Shown: in pieces, positions 56,470 to 64,000 of the stretch
Position numbering within the stretch: the stretch's first letter is position 1
Layout of the letters: every line of letters begins with the position of its first letter
From: Achromobacter aegrifaciens
Lineage (GTDB): Bacteria; Pseudomonadota; Gammaproteobacteria; Burkholderiales; Burkholderiaceae_B
NCBI RefSeq assembly: GCF_902859735.1
Contig: NZ_CADIJY010000009.1
Coordinates: 1-64,000, forward strand
DNA length: 64,000 nucleotides
Direction of reading: 5' to 3'
Translations under genes and position numbers: made by a program
Notes under the pieces: model-generated
Seen by the model: only the letters and a program-made list of their open reading frames with translations
Databases searched by the model: none
Told to the model about the DNA's origin: nothing

Positions 56470-56574
56470 GCTGGTTTCCGCGAGACGCGTGCCATTGATC
56501 GCGAATGCGGGCGCTGGGCCATGGGCAGGCGGGATAAGCTTATTCGAGGAGCAGGCCGGGGCGCCCGGCCGGGC

Positions 56575-56742
56575 TCATGTGCGAGCCCGGCTGGCGGCCG
56601 GCGTCTCCTTCTTCGCGCGTGGCTTGGGCGCGGGTTTCGGGTCTTGGGCAGGAGCGTCGAACTCCTGTTTGTTGCGTTCGCCCCGCGGGGTATTTTCCGG
56701 ATGCGGCTTGGGAAAAGCCCAGGGCTTGGTTTTCTGATCCAT
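56575..56742 (-). CDS. Short basic protein, unknown
   Basis: 55 residues from ATG 56742 with AGGAG 8 nt upstream. Proline- and lysine-rich, without hydrophobic segments (MDQKTKPWAFPKPHPENTPR... KPAPKPRAKKETPAASRART). Such short disordered proteins are common in Burkholderiales; function unknown. Confidence 0.55.
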   Translation of the reverse strand: MDQKTKPWAFPKPHPENTPRGERNKQEFDAPAQDPKPAPKPRAKKETPAASRART

Positions 56743-56944
56743 TGCATGTACTCCTTGCACAGGCGGAACAGTAGCATTAGCCGTGGCACTGGGTAAGTGA
56801 GGGTTGACGTCAATATTCATCACATCGTGATTTTCGGTTGAAAAACGCGATGAATTCGACCCGCTTTGGCCCGTTCTGTTCCGCCTTGATGGATCAAGAC
56901 CTGTCAACTCTGACAGGAAGTTCCCGTCGGTGCGAGCGCAGCCT

Positions 56945-57640
56945 CTAACCGGCTTCCGGCTGGTCTTCCTGCCAGATGCGGTCGAACTGTTCGCGCGCGT
57001 TGCGCGCCCAGTCGTCGATGGCGCTGCGCACGTCGTCCGCGGTGGGCTTGCGGTCAGCGGGGAGGTTGCCGCCCGTGACCGTGCCCAGCGAAGTGATCAG
57101 CAGCTCGTTGGTATTGGCGTCGCGCAGGGCGGCCTCGAGCAGCAGGCGCGCCGACTGGTCGCGGTAGCCGGCCGCCTTGACGGTCTGGCCGATCACGAAG
57201 CCGATGGGGATGTATTCCATCATCCTGGGGTCGCGCTCGTTGCGGAAGGTGCCGGTGATGGCGGCGCTCAGGCGCATTGCGTGTGGCGCGGGCCGTGTCA
57301 GCAGTTGGTAGCCGGCTTGTTCGAACTCGCGCCGGATCGCTTCGTTCAGGTAGGCCAGCGCGCGCTCGCGCATGGCGCTATCGGCTTTCATGTCCAGCTC
57401 GTCCGGTCGGTCGCCCTGGATGTATTGCACCGGTTCCAGAATGAGTTTTTTCTGGTACTGGCTGCCGATGGGCGGACCGGGGCGCACCCAGACCATGCCA
57501 GCGCTCCAGTCGGGATCCTGCTTGAGCCGGCTCTGGTTTTCACCCAGGGACGTGGAATAGTTCTGCGGCTTGGGCAGGTTGGTGCAGCCGGCAAGGCCGA
57601 TCACTGCACAGCAGGCGGCCAGAGCGAGACGGATCTTCAT
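56945..57640 (-). CDS. Outer-membrane-type lipoprotein, DUF3313-like
   Basis: 231 residues. Signal peptide with lipobox LAGC (ALAACCAVIGLAGCTN). The body (SRLKQDPDWSAGMVWVRPG, MRERALAYLNEAIRREFEQAGYQLLTRP, AMRLSAAITG, RLLLEAALRDANTNELLITSLGTVTG) resembles DUF3313 lipoproteins. Function unknown; the cysteine would be lipidated. Confidence 0.75.
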   Translation of the reverse strand: MKIRLALAACCAVIGLAGCTNLPKPQNYSTSLGENQSRLKQDPDWSAGMVWVRPGPPIGSQYQKKLILEPVQYIQGDRPDELDMKADSAMRERALAYLNEAIRREFEQAGYQLLTRPAPHAMRLSAAITGTFRNERDPRMMEYIPIGFVIGQTVKAAGYRDQSARLLLEAALRDANTNELLITSLGTVTGGNLPADRKPTADDVRSAIDDWARNAREQFDRIWQEDQPEAG

Positions 57641-57912
57641 ATTCTTCTCTTCCTGAAAATGGCGCCCGGCGCGGCAGATGGAAAGGCCGTGCGCGTGTCG
57701 CGGGCGGCCCAATTATTGCCCCGTTTCGCGCCGCATTTTCCGCTTTGGCAGGGGTGGAAGCCCCGTTTCGCTGCAAAGCAGAATTCCATTTTGGGAAAAC
57801 TGAAACGAAAGATCGGCGGGGCGTGGAAGACTCCATTGCGGGTAAGCCGTAATAGCTGCCGCGGAAAGCCGCCGCGGGACTACGATGGACGAGTGAACAT
57901 AGGGAGACAACT

Positions 57913-58107
57913 ATGGACACCGCCAAGCAATGGTATGCCGCCGTCAAGGACTGGCAGCGGGCCCGCGACGAGCTCACCGCCGCGATCGCCGCGATCAAGT
58001 GGCCGAATCCCACCCAGGATTGCCTGGACAACTATGACCGCGCCTACGCCAACGAAACCGGGGCGCGGGATCGCATGAACCAGGCATACGAACGCGTGCG
58101 ACGATAA
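57913..58107 (+). CDS. Small helical protein, unknown
   Basis: 64 residues, ATG 57913 with GGGAGA upstream. Helical and charged (AKQWYAAVKDWQRARDELTAAIAAIK). No family recognised. Confidence 0.5.
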   Translation: MDTAKQWYAAVKDWQRARDELTAAIAAIKWPNPTQDCLDNYDRAYANETGARDRMNQAYERVRR

Positions 58108-58150
58108 GCGCGCGCATCTCCTTGGGAGCGGCATTGCTACACTGCCGCGC

Positions 58151-58639
58151 ATGACGGACCAACAACAGAAATTCATGATCAGGCCGAGCCGGCCTGAGGA
58201 CGCAGTCTTGCTTGAAGACCTGCTGATGCGCACCTACGAAAGCACGTGGATGCCGGAAATGACGGCGGAAAGGGACGCCCAGTTTCGCGCAAGCGGCAAG
58301 ACGGGCCAGTATGTGAGCGCCAGGGGCAGCCTTTTCATGGTGTGCGAAATCGACGGCGTGCTGGCGGGCATGGCGGATTGGGAAAACGACTTCATCTGGG
58401 CCTTGCATGTGCATCCCGCAAGGCAAGGGCAGGGTGTCGGCGGCGCATTGCTGGCCTGGATGGAAACGGCCATCCGCGCTGCGGGATTTGCTCAGGCGCG
58501 GCTGGAGACGGATTCCTTCAATATGCGCAGCCGCCAGTTCTACGGCAAGCACGGCTATGCCGAGATCGATACCTATCCTGACGAGGAATGGGACAGCGGC
58601 TTCACCACCATCCTGCTGGAAAAGCGCTTGCCAGCCTGA
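58151..58639 (+). CDS. GNAT-family N-acetyltransferase
   Basis: 162 residues. The acetyl-CoA motif is LHVHPARQGQGVGGALLAWMETAIRAAGFAQARLETDSFNMRSRQFYGKHGYAEIDTYPDEEW (R/QxxGxG/A and the motif B helix). Substrate unknown. Soluble. Confidence 0.88.
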   Translation: MTDQQQKFMIRPSRPEDAVLLEDLLMRTYESTWMPEMTAERDAQFRASGKTGQYVSARGSLFMVCEIDGVLAGMADWENDFIWALHVHPARQGQGVGGALLAWMETAIRAAGFAQARLETDSFNMRSRQFYGKHGYAEIDTYPDEEWDSGFTTILLEKRLPA

Positions 58640-58735
58640 TTCCGCTGGCTCCATGAAAAGAACCTGAGCTGGTCCTGGAAATGGAGCCACGATGGCGGTA
58701 TGTTGTGGTTTTCAGCCGCTACCGCCGAACCCGCC

Positions 58736-59368
58736 ATGTACCTGCCGTCCGCCTTTCGCGAAGACTCGCTCGAAGTCCAGCACGATTTCATCCGCGCCCA
58801 TCCGCTGGGCGTGCTCACGACCAGCGGGGAGGGCGGGCTGATGGCGAACCACATTCCCTGTCTGCTGTATCCGGAAGGACCGCATGGCTTATTGCGCCTG
58901 CATGTGGCCCGCGCCAACCCGCAGCTTGCCGACCTTGCTTCGGGCCGCGAATGCCTGGTCGTATTCCACGGACCGCAGGCTTACGTCACGCCGTCGTGGT
59001 ACCCGACCAAGGCCGAGACGCACAAGGTCGTGCCCACCTGGAACTTCGTTGCCGTGCACGTCTGGGGCGCGCCGGTGATTCAGGATGATCCGGCCTGGCT
59101 GCGCGCCCAGTTGGATGCGCTGACCGACAGCCAGGAGAAAGCGCGCGCGCAGCCCTGGCGCGTGGCCGACGCGCCGGCGGATTTCATCGCGGCCCAGATG
59201 CGCGCCATCGTCGGCGTGGAGATTCCCATTGCGCGCATCGAAGGCAAATGGAAGGTCAGCCAGAACCGAACGGTTGCCGATAGGCGCGGCGTGGCCGAAG
59301 GCCTGGCCGGCGAAAACGGCGATGCCGTCATGGCTGGGCTGGTTGCCCGCCGCGGCGGGCTGGAGTAA
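58736..59368 (+). CDS. PaiB-like FMN-binding negative regulator family
   Basis: 210 residues from ATG 58736; MYLPSAFREDSLEVQHDFIRAHPLGVLTTSGEGGLMANHIPCLLYPE is the PaiB opening, and HGPQAYVTPSWYPTKAETHKVVPTWNFVAVHVWGAP is its conserved core. Family members bind flavin in a split-barrel fold. The 3' end overlaps the convergent MFS gene by 41 bp. Confidence 0.88.
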   Translation: MYLPSAFREDSLEVQHDFIRAHPLGVLTTSGEGGLMANHIPCLLYPEGPHGLLRLHVARANPQLADLASGRECLVVFHGPQAYVTPSWYPTKAETHKVVPTWNFVAVHVWGAPVIQDDPAWLRAQLDALTDSQEKARAQPWRVADAPADFIAAQMRAIVGVEIPIARIEGKWKVSQNRTVADRRGVAEGLAGENGDAVMAGLVARRGGLE

Positions 59369-60596
59369 CGCGCCCCAACGCGAAACAGGCGATGGCGGCG
59401 GCCTGCAGGCTGGCCGCCGCCGCCAGGAACCAGAGCAGTGGCTGCCCGGCCTGTTCGGACCATGCCCGCAGCATGCCGAACGACGCGGGCGCGAAGGCGT
59501 AGGCGCCTTGCGACATGGCGACAATCAGCGGGACCACGCGTTGCGTGTCTTCGCGGGCGAACTCAGTCTGCGCGATCAATGGCGGCAGCGAGGTCGCGTT
59601 CCCTATGCCTGATCCGAACAGCAGTACGCCCAGCCAGATGGCCCAGGCGTGCTCTGCGGCCAGCATCAGAACCAATGAACCGGCGATCTGGATGGCGTAG
59701 GCCAGGCAGGCCACTTTGCGCCGGTCGGTGCCGGCAGGCATCAGCCAACCGACGAGCGTGCGCCCGCCGATGGCCGCGGCCGTAGCCAGGCCCATTGCCA
59801 GGCCTGCGGTCTGTGCGCCCAGCAGCGGCGCCAGCAGGGACAGCAGATGCGCGATCAGGCCGATCTGGGCGAACAGGCCCAGCGCCATGCCGGCGGCCAG
59901 GGTGAGAAAGGCGCGGTTGCGCCACAGGCCCGCCAGCGGCGCGGGCGAGGCGATGCCTGCCGTGGCCGCCGGCGCCTGCGCTGCAGCGCAAGCGCCATCA
60001 GGCTCCTGGCCCAGCTGTTGCGGCGTCAGGGCAAACACCTTGCGCGACAGCACGGCGATCACGGCCACCATCGCCGCGCCTACCCACAAGGCCGCCTGGG
60101 CAAATCCTGCCTGGCCGATCAGGTAAACCCATAAGGGCGAAAAGACGATGCCGCCGACGCTGGCGCCGTTGTAGGCCATGCCCAGCGCGGCGGGGCGGCG
60201 GCGGACGAACCAGGGTGAGATCAGCGCATTGACGGCGGCGGCACCCAGCGTCACCCAGCCCATGCCCGAGAGCAGCGCCGCCGCATAGAGCTGCCAGGGC
60301 TGTGCGGCCGCGGCCCAGCCGCTCACGCCGAACGCGAGCAGCACGGCGCCGCCCAGCGTGACCGCCGGCACCCCGCAACGCCGGTACAGCCGCGGCAGGT
60401 TGGCGACCACCAGGGTGCCGCAAAGAAAGTGCAGCGTGACGGCGCCGGATACCAGGGCCACGCCCCACCCGGTACGCTGCGTCACGGCATGCAGGAACAC
60501 GGGCGGGCCGTAGAAGCCGACGCCCCAGCCGAAGATCGCCAGCACGAAGGTGGCGTAAAGCACTGTCCAGCCAAAGAATTTCCGGGATGCGCGCAT
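59328..60596 (-). CDS. MFS transporter
   Basis: 422 residues from ATG 60596, starting MRASRKFFGWTVLYATFVLAIFGWGVGFYGPPVFLHAV. Twelve helices; the cytoplasmic loop after TM2 and a central loop (LTPQQLGQEPDGACAAAQAPAAT) are typical. Divergent from the ArsR gene 88 bp away, which probably regulates it. Substrate unknown. Confidence 0.9.
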   Translation of the reverse strand: MRASRKFFGWTVLYATFVLAIFGWGVGFYGPPVFLHAVTQRTGWGVALVSGAVTLHFLCGTLVVANLPRLYRRCGVPAVTLGGAVLLAFGVSGWAAAAQPWQLYAAALLSGMGWVTLGAAAVNALISPWFVRRRPAALGMAYNGASVGGIVFSPLWVYLIGQAGFAQAALWVGAAMVAVIAVLSRKVFALTPQQLGQEPDGACAAAQAPAATAGIASPAPLAGLWRNRAFLTLAAGMALGLFAQIGLIAHLLSLLAPLLGAQTAGLAMGLATAAAIGGRTLVGWLMPAGTDRRKVACLAYAIQIAGSLVLMLAAEHAWAIWLGVLLFGSGIGNATSLPPLIAQTEFAREDTQRVVPLIVAMSQGAYAFAPASFGMLRAWSEQAGQPLLWFLAAAASLQAAAIACFALGRVTPARRGGQPAQP

Positions 60597-60684
60597 GGGT
60601 GTCCGGGCAGGCCGGCCGCTGTCTTGTTGCGTTGAGTCGCAGTATGCTTGACTCTGCACACAACACTTTGGTCTGTGACGAATC

Positions 60685-61422
60685 ATGGAATCCGAGTTCG
60701 CCGACATCAATCTTTCTGCCGTGGCTGGCGCCATCGCCGATCCGGCCCGGGCGCGCATGCTGTGCGTGCTGCTGGACGGCCGCGCCCGCACCGCGACCGA
60801 ACTGGCGGCCGCCGCCGACATCGGCGCCTCCACCGCCAGCAGCCATTTCCTGCGACTGCGGGAACAAGGGCTGGTGGAAATGGCCGTGCAGGGCAAGCAC
60901 CGCTACTACCGCCTGGCCAATGGCGAGGTCGGACATGCGCTGGAGGCCTTGCTGGTGGTGGCCGGCGCGGAGCGCGTGCCGTTCAAACCCAGCACGCCCT
61001 CGGCGCTGCGCGAGGCGCGTACCTGTTATGACCACATGGCGGGCACCCTGGCCGTACGCATCCATGACGCGATGCTGTCGCGCCAATGGCTGACGGCGGA
61101 CGGGCGCGATTACCTGCTGACGCCTTTGGGCGAGGCGGCCCTGGCGCAGATAGGCGTGGACGTGATGCAGGCGCGCCAACGCCGGCGGCGTTTCGCCTGT
61201 TCCTGCCTGGACTGGAGCGAGCGTCGCTCGCATCTGGGCGGCGCCTTGGGCGCGGCGCTGCTGGAGGCGCTGACGCGCCGCGACTGGATCAGCAAGGACT
61301 TGGATTCGCGCGCGTTGAGCGTGACGAAGAAGGGCGAAAAGCAGTTTCCCGCCTTCTTCGGGCCAGCGGATGAGCAGTCCGCCGCGAGCGCTCCGCGCCG
61401 GGACCGGAATGTCGCCGCATGA
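60685..61422 (+). CDS. ArsR-family transcriptional regulator with C-terminal extension
   Basis: 245 residues. N-terminal winged helix (ADPARARMLCVLLDGRARTATELAAAADIGASTASSHFLRLREQGLVEMAVQGKHRYYRLANGEVGHALEALL). The remaining 140 residues are longer than in metal-sensing ArsR proteins and include two cysteines in RRFACSCLDWSERRSHLGGALG, which could bind a ligand. Divergent from the MFS transporter gene. Confidence 0.88.
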   Translation: MESEFADINLSAVAGAIADPARARMLCVLLDGRARTATELAAAADIGASTASSHFLRLREQGLVEMAVQGKHRYYRLANGEVGHALEALLVVAGAERVPFKPSTPSALREARTCYDHMAGTLAVRIHDAMLSRQWLTADGRDYLLTPLGEAALAQIGVDVMQARQRRRRFACSCLDWSERRSHLGGALGAALLEALTRRDWISKDLDSRALSVTKKGEKQFPAFFGPADEQSAASAPRRDRNVAA

Positions 61423-61663
61423 GCCTGCAATAAGGTGTGCATATGCAACAGATCTAGGGAAATCCCCGTGAACCCGGGTGGGGACGGGTTGCGGCAGCGC
61501 CCCGCGTTGCGCCGCAAGCCGCGTCAACCCTGGACATGCGGCGCGCGGATGGGCCGCGCGTAGCGTTCCTGGGAAACGGGGACGCACCTATCGCGATGCA
61601 ACAGTGTTTCTATTTTCTGCCATCGTTACAAAACATATCCGAACTGTCATAGTCAAGCGGGGT

Positions 61664-61966
61664 ATGCTGGATCGCACAAAGAGGGCATCCGAAGTGCATC
61701 AGAACAACTTGATCTACAAGGGATACCGGCTGACGGCCAAAGTGTCCCGGGGCGCAGACGCCGAGGTTCAGGCGCAATCCAGCGGCCCCGTATTCATAGC
61801 GTCGGTGATGGTGGTCCAGGCAGGCGCCGTGCTCGAAGGCGGCGACGAATATCCGGTTCCGCGTTTTGCCGAGGGCGGTTTTGTCTACAGTCCGCGTGAA
61901 GCGGTGCATGCAGCGATCCTGCACGGCCGCGAAATCGTCGACGGCCTGACCAACCTGCCAGCCTGA
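61664..61966 (+). CDS. Small unknown protein
   Basis: 100 residues from ATG 61664 (a GTG at 61694 is also possible). VHQNNLIYKGYRLTAKVSRGADAEVQAQSSGPVFIASVMVVQAGA and SPREAVHAAILHGREIVDGL suggest a small beta-sheet protein with a helical end, as in several Burkholderiales unknowns. Converges on the DUF1828 gene, 7 bp away. Confidence 0.6.
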   Translation: MLDRTKRASEVHQNNLIYKGYRLTAKVSRGADAEVQAQSSGPVFIASVMVVQAGAVLEGGDEYPVPRFAEGGFVYSPREAVHAAILHGREIVDGLTNLPA

Positions 61967-61973
61967 CGCCGTC

Positions 61974-62738
61974 CTAGCCGGAAAAGACTTCCCGCCAATC
62001 GCGCGTCTTGGCCAGCGTCTGCACGGTCGCGGACTGTTCCAGGATGGTCACGGCCTTCTTGAATTCCTCGGCCGAGGCGCCGTCCTCCAGGATGACCATG
62101 CGCGAGTTGCGCGCGTCCGCCATCTTCACGTCCGACATCTTGCCGTGGGTCTGGTAGACCTGCGTCCAGTCCATTTTCTTGCCGGCCTTCAGGGCGATCG
62201 GTTCGATGTACGTCAACGCGGTGCTGCTGGCGGCGCGTACCGCGAAGGCGAAATCGGCCGTGTGGCCGCTGCTGCCCTTGGCGCGCGCGCCCTTGACCAT
62301 GCGGTTCACGCCCACGCCCGCCGCCAGCGCCCGCCCGACCTGGGCGCGAAAGCGCAACTGGCTGAACTTCGGCATCCATTTGGCGCACTGGAACGACAGC
62401 GCCATCGCCAGCTTGACCGCGTCCCACAGCGCTTCCTGCAGCTGCTCGTTGGGACCGCTGGCGACGATGGCGCCGTCGCGGTCGAAGTGCGCCAGGCTGA
62501 CGCCCGGGGTTTCATTCAGGATGTCGATGCGCTTGGCAGCCAGGTCGATGCCGTAGCTGGACGCGTGCATCGCGGTCTCACAGGCGTCGGTCAGGTAGAA
62601 CGTGGACTCGTCGGGATGCGCGATGAAGAAGGCCGCGTGCTGCCCGTCCAGGCCCAGTGTCATGGGCGATATGGCACGGATGGCGTGCTCGCCCGCCGGC
62701 AGGACGGTCCAGCCGGAGGCTTCCAGGAAAGTGCTCAT
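61974..62738 (-). CDS. DUF1828/DUF1829 family protein
   Basis: 254 residues. N-terminal DUF1828-like part (GQHAAFFIAHPDESTFYLTDACETAMHASSYGIDLAAKRIDILNETPGVSLAHFDRDG) and a C-terminal DUF1829-like part (FRAQVGRALAAGVGVNRM...DWTQVYQTHGKMSD). Function unknown; it overlaps the partner gene by 4 nt (ATGA). Confidence 0.72.
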   Translation of the reverse strand: MSTFLEASGWTVLPAGEHAIRAISPMTLGLDGQHAAFFIAHPDESTFYLTDACETAMHASSYGIDLAAKRIDILNETPGVSLAHFDRDGAIVASGPNEQLQEALWDAVKLAMALSFQCAKWMPKFSQLRFRAQVGRALAAGVGVNRMVKGARAKGSSGHTADFAFAVRAASSTALTYIEPIALKAGKKMDWTQVYQTHGKMSDVKMADARNSRMVILEDGASAEEFKKAVTILEQSATVQTLAKTRDWREVFSG

Positions 62739-63271
62739 AGGATCAGTTCGATTTGGCGGCCTTTGAGGGGATGCGCGAATCCGCCGGTGAGCGTCAGGTT
62801 CGCCCGCGGCAGGAAGTACTGCATCAGCGCGCCGATATTCTGCAGGGCGGGCACGATGGGCTCGGCATAACCTTCGCCATCATCCACCCAGATGTGTTCA
62901 TGGCTGCGGTCCGCAAGCGGCTTGCGGTACTGAGGCCGGCCTTCGCCCACCAGGCTGGTGTGGAAGGAGTCGTCGGTGTCCACGCCGAACACGCGGTGCG
63001 GGCCTACGAAGAGGCTGGCGCAGAACGCTTCGGCCAGGAAAATCGTGGCCTGGCCGTGCACGGCCGTGCGCGCGCCGCGATAGGTGGCGCGGAAGATCAC
63101 GTCTTCACGCACTTCGCCCTTGACCCGGCAGGCACAGGCGAATTCCATCCATTGGAGATTGCTGGCGGCGGGCTTGGGCACCCAGGCGATCGGTTTTACG
63201 GTTTCCTTGGGTTCGGCAAGAATCTCTTGCACCTCATCAACGGTGATTAGCGGTTCGAACTTGTTGGCCAT
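62735..63271 (-). CDS. Unknown protein coupled to DUF1828 gene
   Basis: 178 residues. MANKFEPLITVDEVQEILAEPKETVKPIAWVPKP at the start, a central beta-rich domain (VREDVIFRATYRGARTAVHGQATIFLAEAFCASLFVGPHRVFGVDTDD) and a H-rich stretch (HTSLVGEGRPQYRKPLADRSHEHIWVDDGEG). It resembles DUF6978 but this is tentative. First gene of a two-gene operon with the DUF1828 gene. Confidence 0.6.
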   Translation of the reverse strand: MANKFEPLITVDEVQEILAEPKETVKPIAWVPKPAASNLQWMEFACACRVKGEVREDVIFRATYRGARTAVHGQATIFLAEAFCASLFVGPHRVFGVDTDDSFHTSLVGEGRPQYRKPLADRSHEHIWVDDGEGYAEPIVPALQNIGALMQYFLPRANLTLTGGFAHPLKGRQIELIL

Positions 63272-63440
63272 GGAACTGATCTAGGGTCTTGGAAATGCGC
63301 GCGCCGGGCAGCGCGCCTGGCAAGCACCGCGCGGCGGCGGGCGCACGCGCAACACTGCGAGGGGGCGTAATCTTACAAGATGAAGACTGCGCCGCCCGTT
63401 GTGCTGTATGGATGTACAGTGCAAGAGCGGCGCGTCGCGT

Positions 63441-64000
63441 CTATAGCGAGTTGGCGCCGAACGTGTCGCACTGCTTGATGCTGCCGCTCTCCAGACCGCG
63501 CTTGAACCAGCGCACGCGCTGGGCCGAGGAGCCGTGAGTGAAGGAATCGGGCACCACATAGCCCTGGCTCTGCTTCTGCAGGCGGTCGTCGCCGATCGCG
63601 GTGGCGGCGGTCAGGGCCTCTTCCACGTCGCCGCCTTCCAGGATGTTGCGGGCCGCGTTGGCGCGCTGCGCCCACAAGCCGGCGAAGCAGTCGGCCTGCA
63701 GTTCCATGCGCACCGACAATGCATTGGCCTGCGCAGGATTGCGGCGGCGCAGGTTGTCCACCTGGTCCGAGATGCCCAGCAGATGCTGGACGTGGTGGCC
63801 GACTTCATGCGCGATGACATAGGCTTGGGCGAAATCGCCCGGCGCCTTGAAGCGGTTCTGCAATTCGTCGAAGAACGCCAGGTCTATGTACACCTTGCTG
63901 TCGCCCGGGCAGTAGAACGGCCCCATGGCCGACTGTCCGGTGCCGCAGGCCGTGGGCGTGGCGCCGCGGAACAGCACCAGCTTGGGCGCCACGTATTGGC
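63441..64000 (-). CDS. Neutral zinc metallopeptidase, YpfJ-like (5' end outside window)
   Basis: The C-terminal 186 residues are visible. [13 protein letters not shown] is the zinc-binding HExxH signature; [23 protein letters not shown] and [14 protein letters not shown] (third zinc ligand region) fit the putative neutral zinc metallopeptidase family. It ends [14 protein letters not shown]. The N-terminal part, expected to hold a membrane anchor, is beyond 64000. Confidence 0.9.
   Translation of the reverse strand, partial: QYVAPKLVLFRGATPTACGTGQSAMGPFYCPGDSKVYIDLAFFDELQNRFKAPGDFAQAYVIAHEVGHHVQHLLGISDQVDNLRRRNPAQANALSVRMELQADCFAGLWAQRANAARNILEGGDVEEALTAATAIGDDRLQKQSQGYVVPDSFTHGSSAQRVRWFKRGLESGSIKQCDTFGANSL

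Overview
The window is high-GC, densely coded DNA with the character of a beta-proteobacterium of the Alcaligenaceae (Achromobacter/Bordetella type). Three Bug/TctC-type periplasmic receptors, hydantoinase subunits, GntR-FCD and LysR regulators, a DUF4148 protein beside a metal-responsive two-component system, and the codon use all point there. The genus is inferred from gene content only.

Layout. 1-8.8 kb: a minus-strand operon (LysR regulator, hydantoinase A and B, TPP-dependent enzyme cut by the window edge) divergent from a Bug receptor and an orphan TctA permease. 8.9-19.9 kb: a heavy-metal locus with sensor kinase and response regulator, a DUF4148 protein and a CzcCBA-type RND efflux system, followed by a GT2/GT83 (ArnC/ArnT-like) lipid glycosylation pair. 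19.8-29.2 kb: assorted metabolism and transport (gamma-glutamyltransferase, Bug receptor, GntR regulator, DUF985 cupin, EamA and MFS transporters, beta-hydroxyacid dehydrogenase, PaaI-type thioesterase, cardiolipin synthase). 29.4 kb: tRNA-His.

29.6-46.0 kb: a phage-derived island. It has a LexA/S24-type repressor with its own operators, a lambdoid-looking early operon (DUF1376 O-like, P-like, Q-like, winged helix), a duplicated terminator/operator module, and then a complete contractile-tail set: neck/terminator, sheath, tube, G/GT chaperones with a -1 slippery site, tape measure, Dit-like protein, plug, hub, spike, wedge proteins, fibre. A lysis cassette follows (holin, M15 endolysin, Rz/Rz1). 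No integrase, terminase, portal, protease or capsid gene is present. I read it as an SOS-controlled R-type tailocin (contractile phage-tail bacteriocin) and the most interesting object in the window.

46.0-54.8 kb: a second catabolic block on the minus strand (LysR regulator, HMG-CoA-lyase-type enzyme, SMP-30-like lactonase, TRAP transporter DctPQM, CaiB-type CoA-transferase, Bug receptor) that looks like uptake, CoA activation and retro-aldol cleavage of a branched hydroxy-dicarboxylate. 54.8-64 kb: small host genes, including a beta-propeller-like unknown, a lipoprotein, a GNAT acetyltransferase, a PaiB-like FMN protein, an MFS/ArsR divergent pair, a DUF1828 pair, and a zinc metallopeptidase cut by the right edge.
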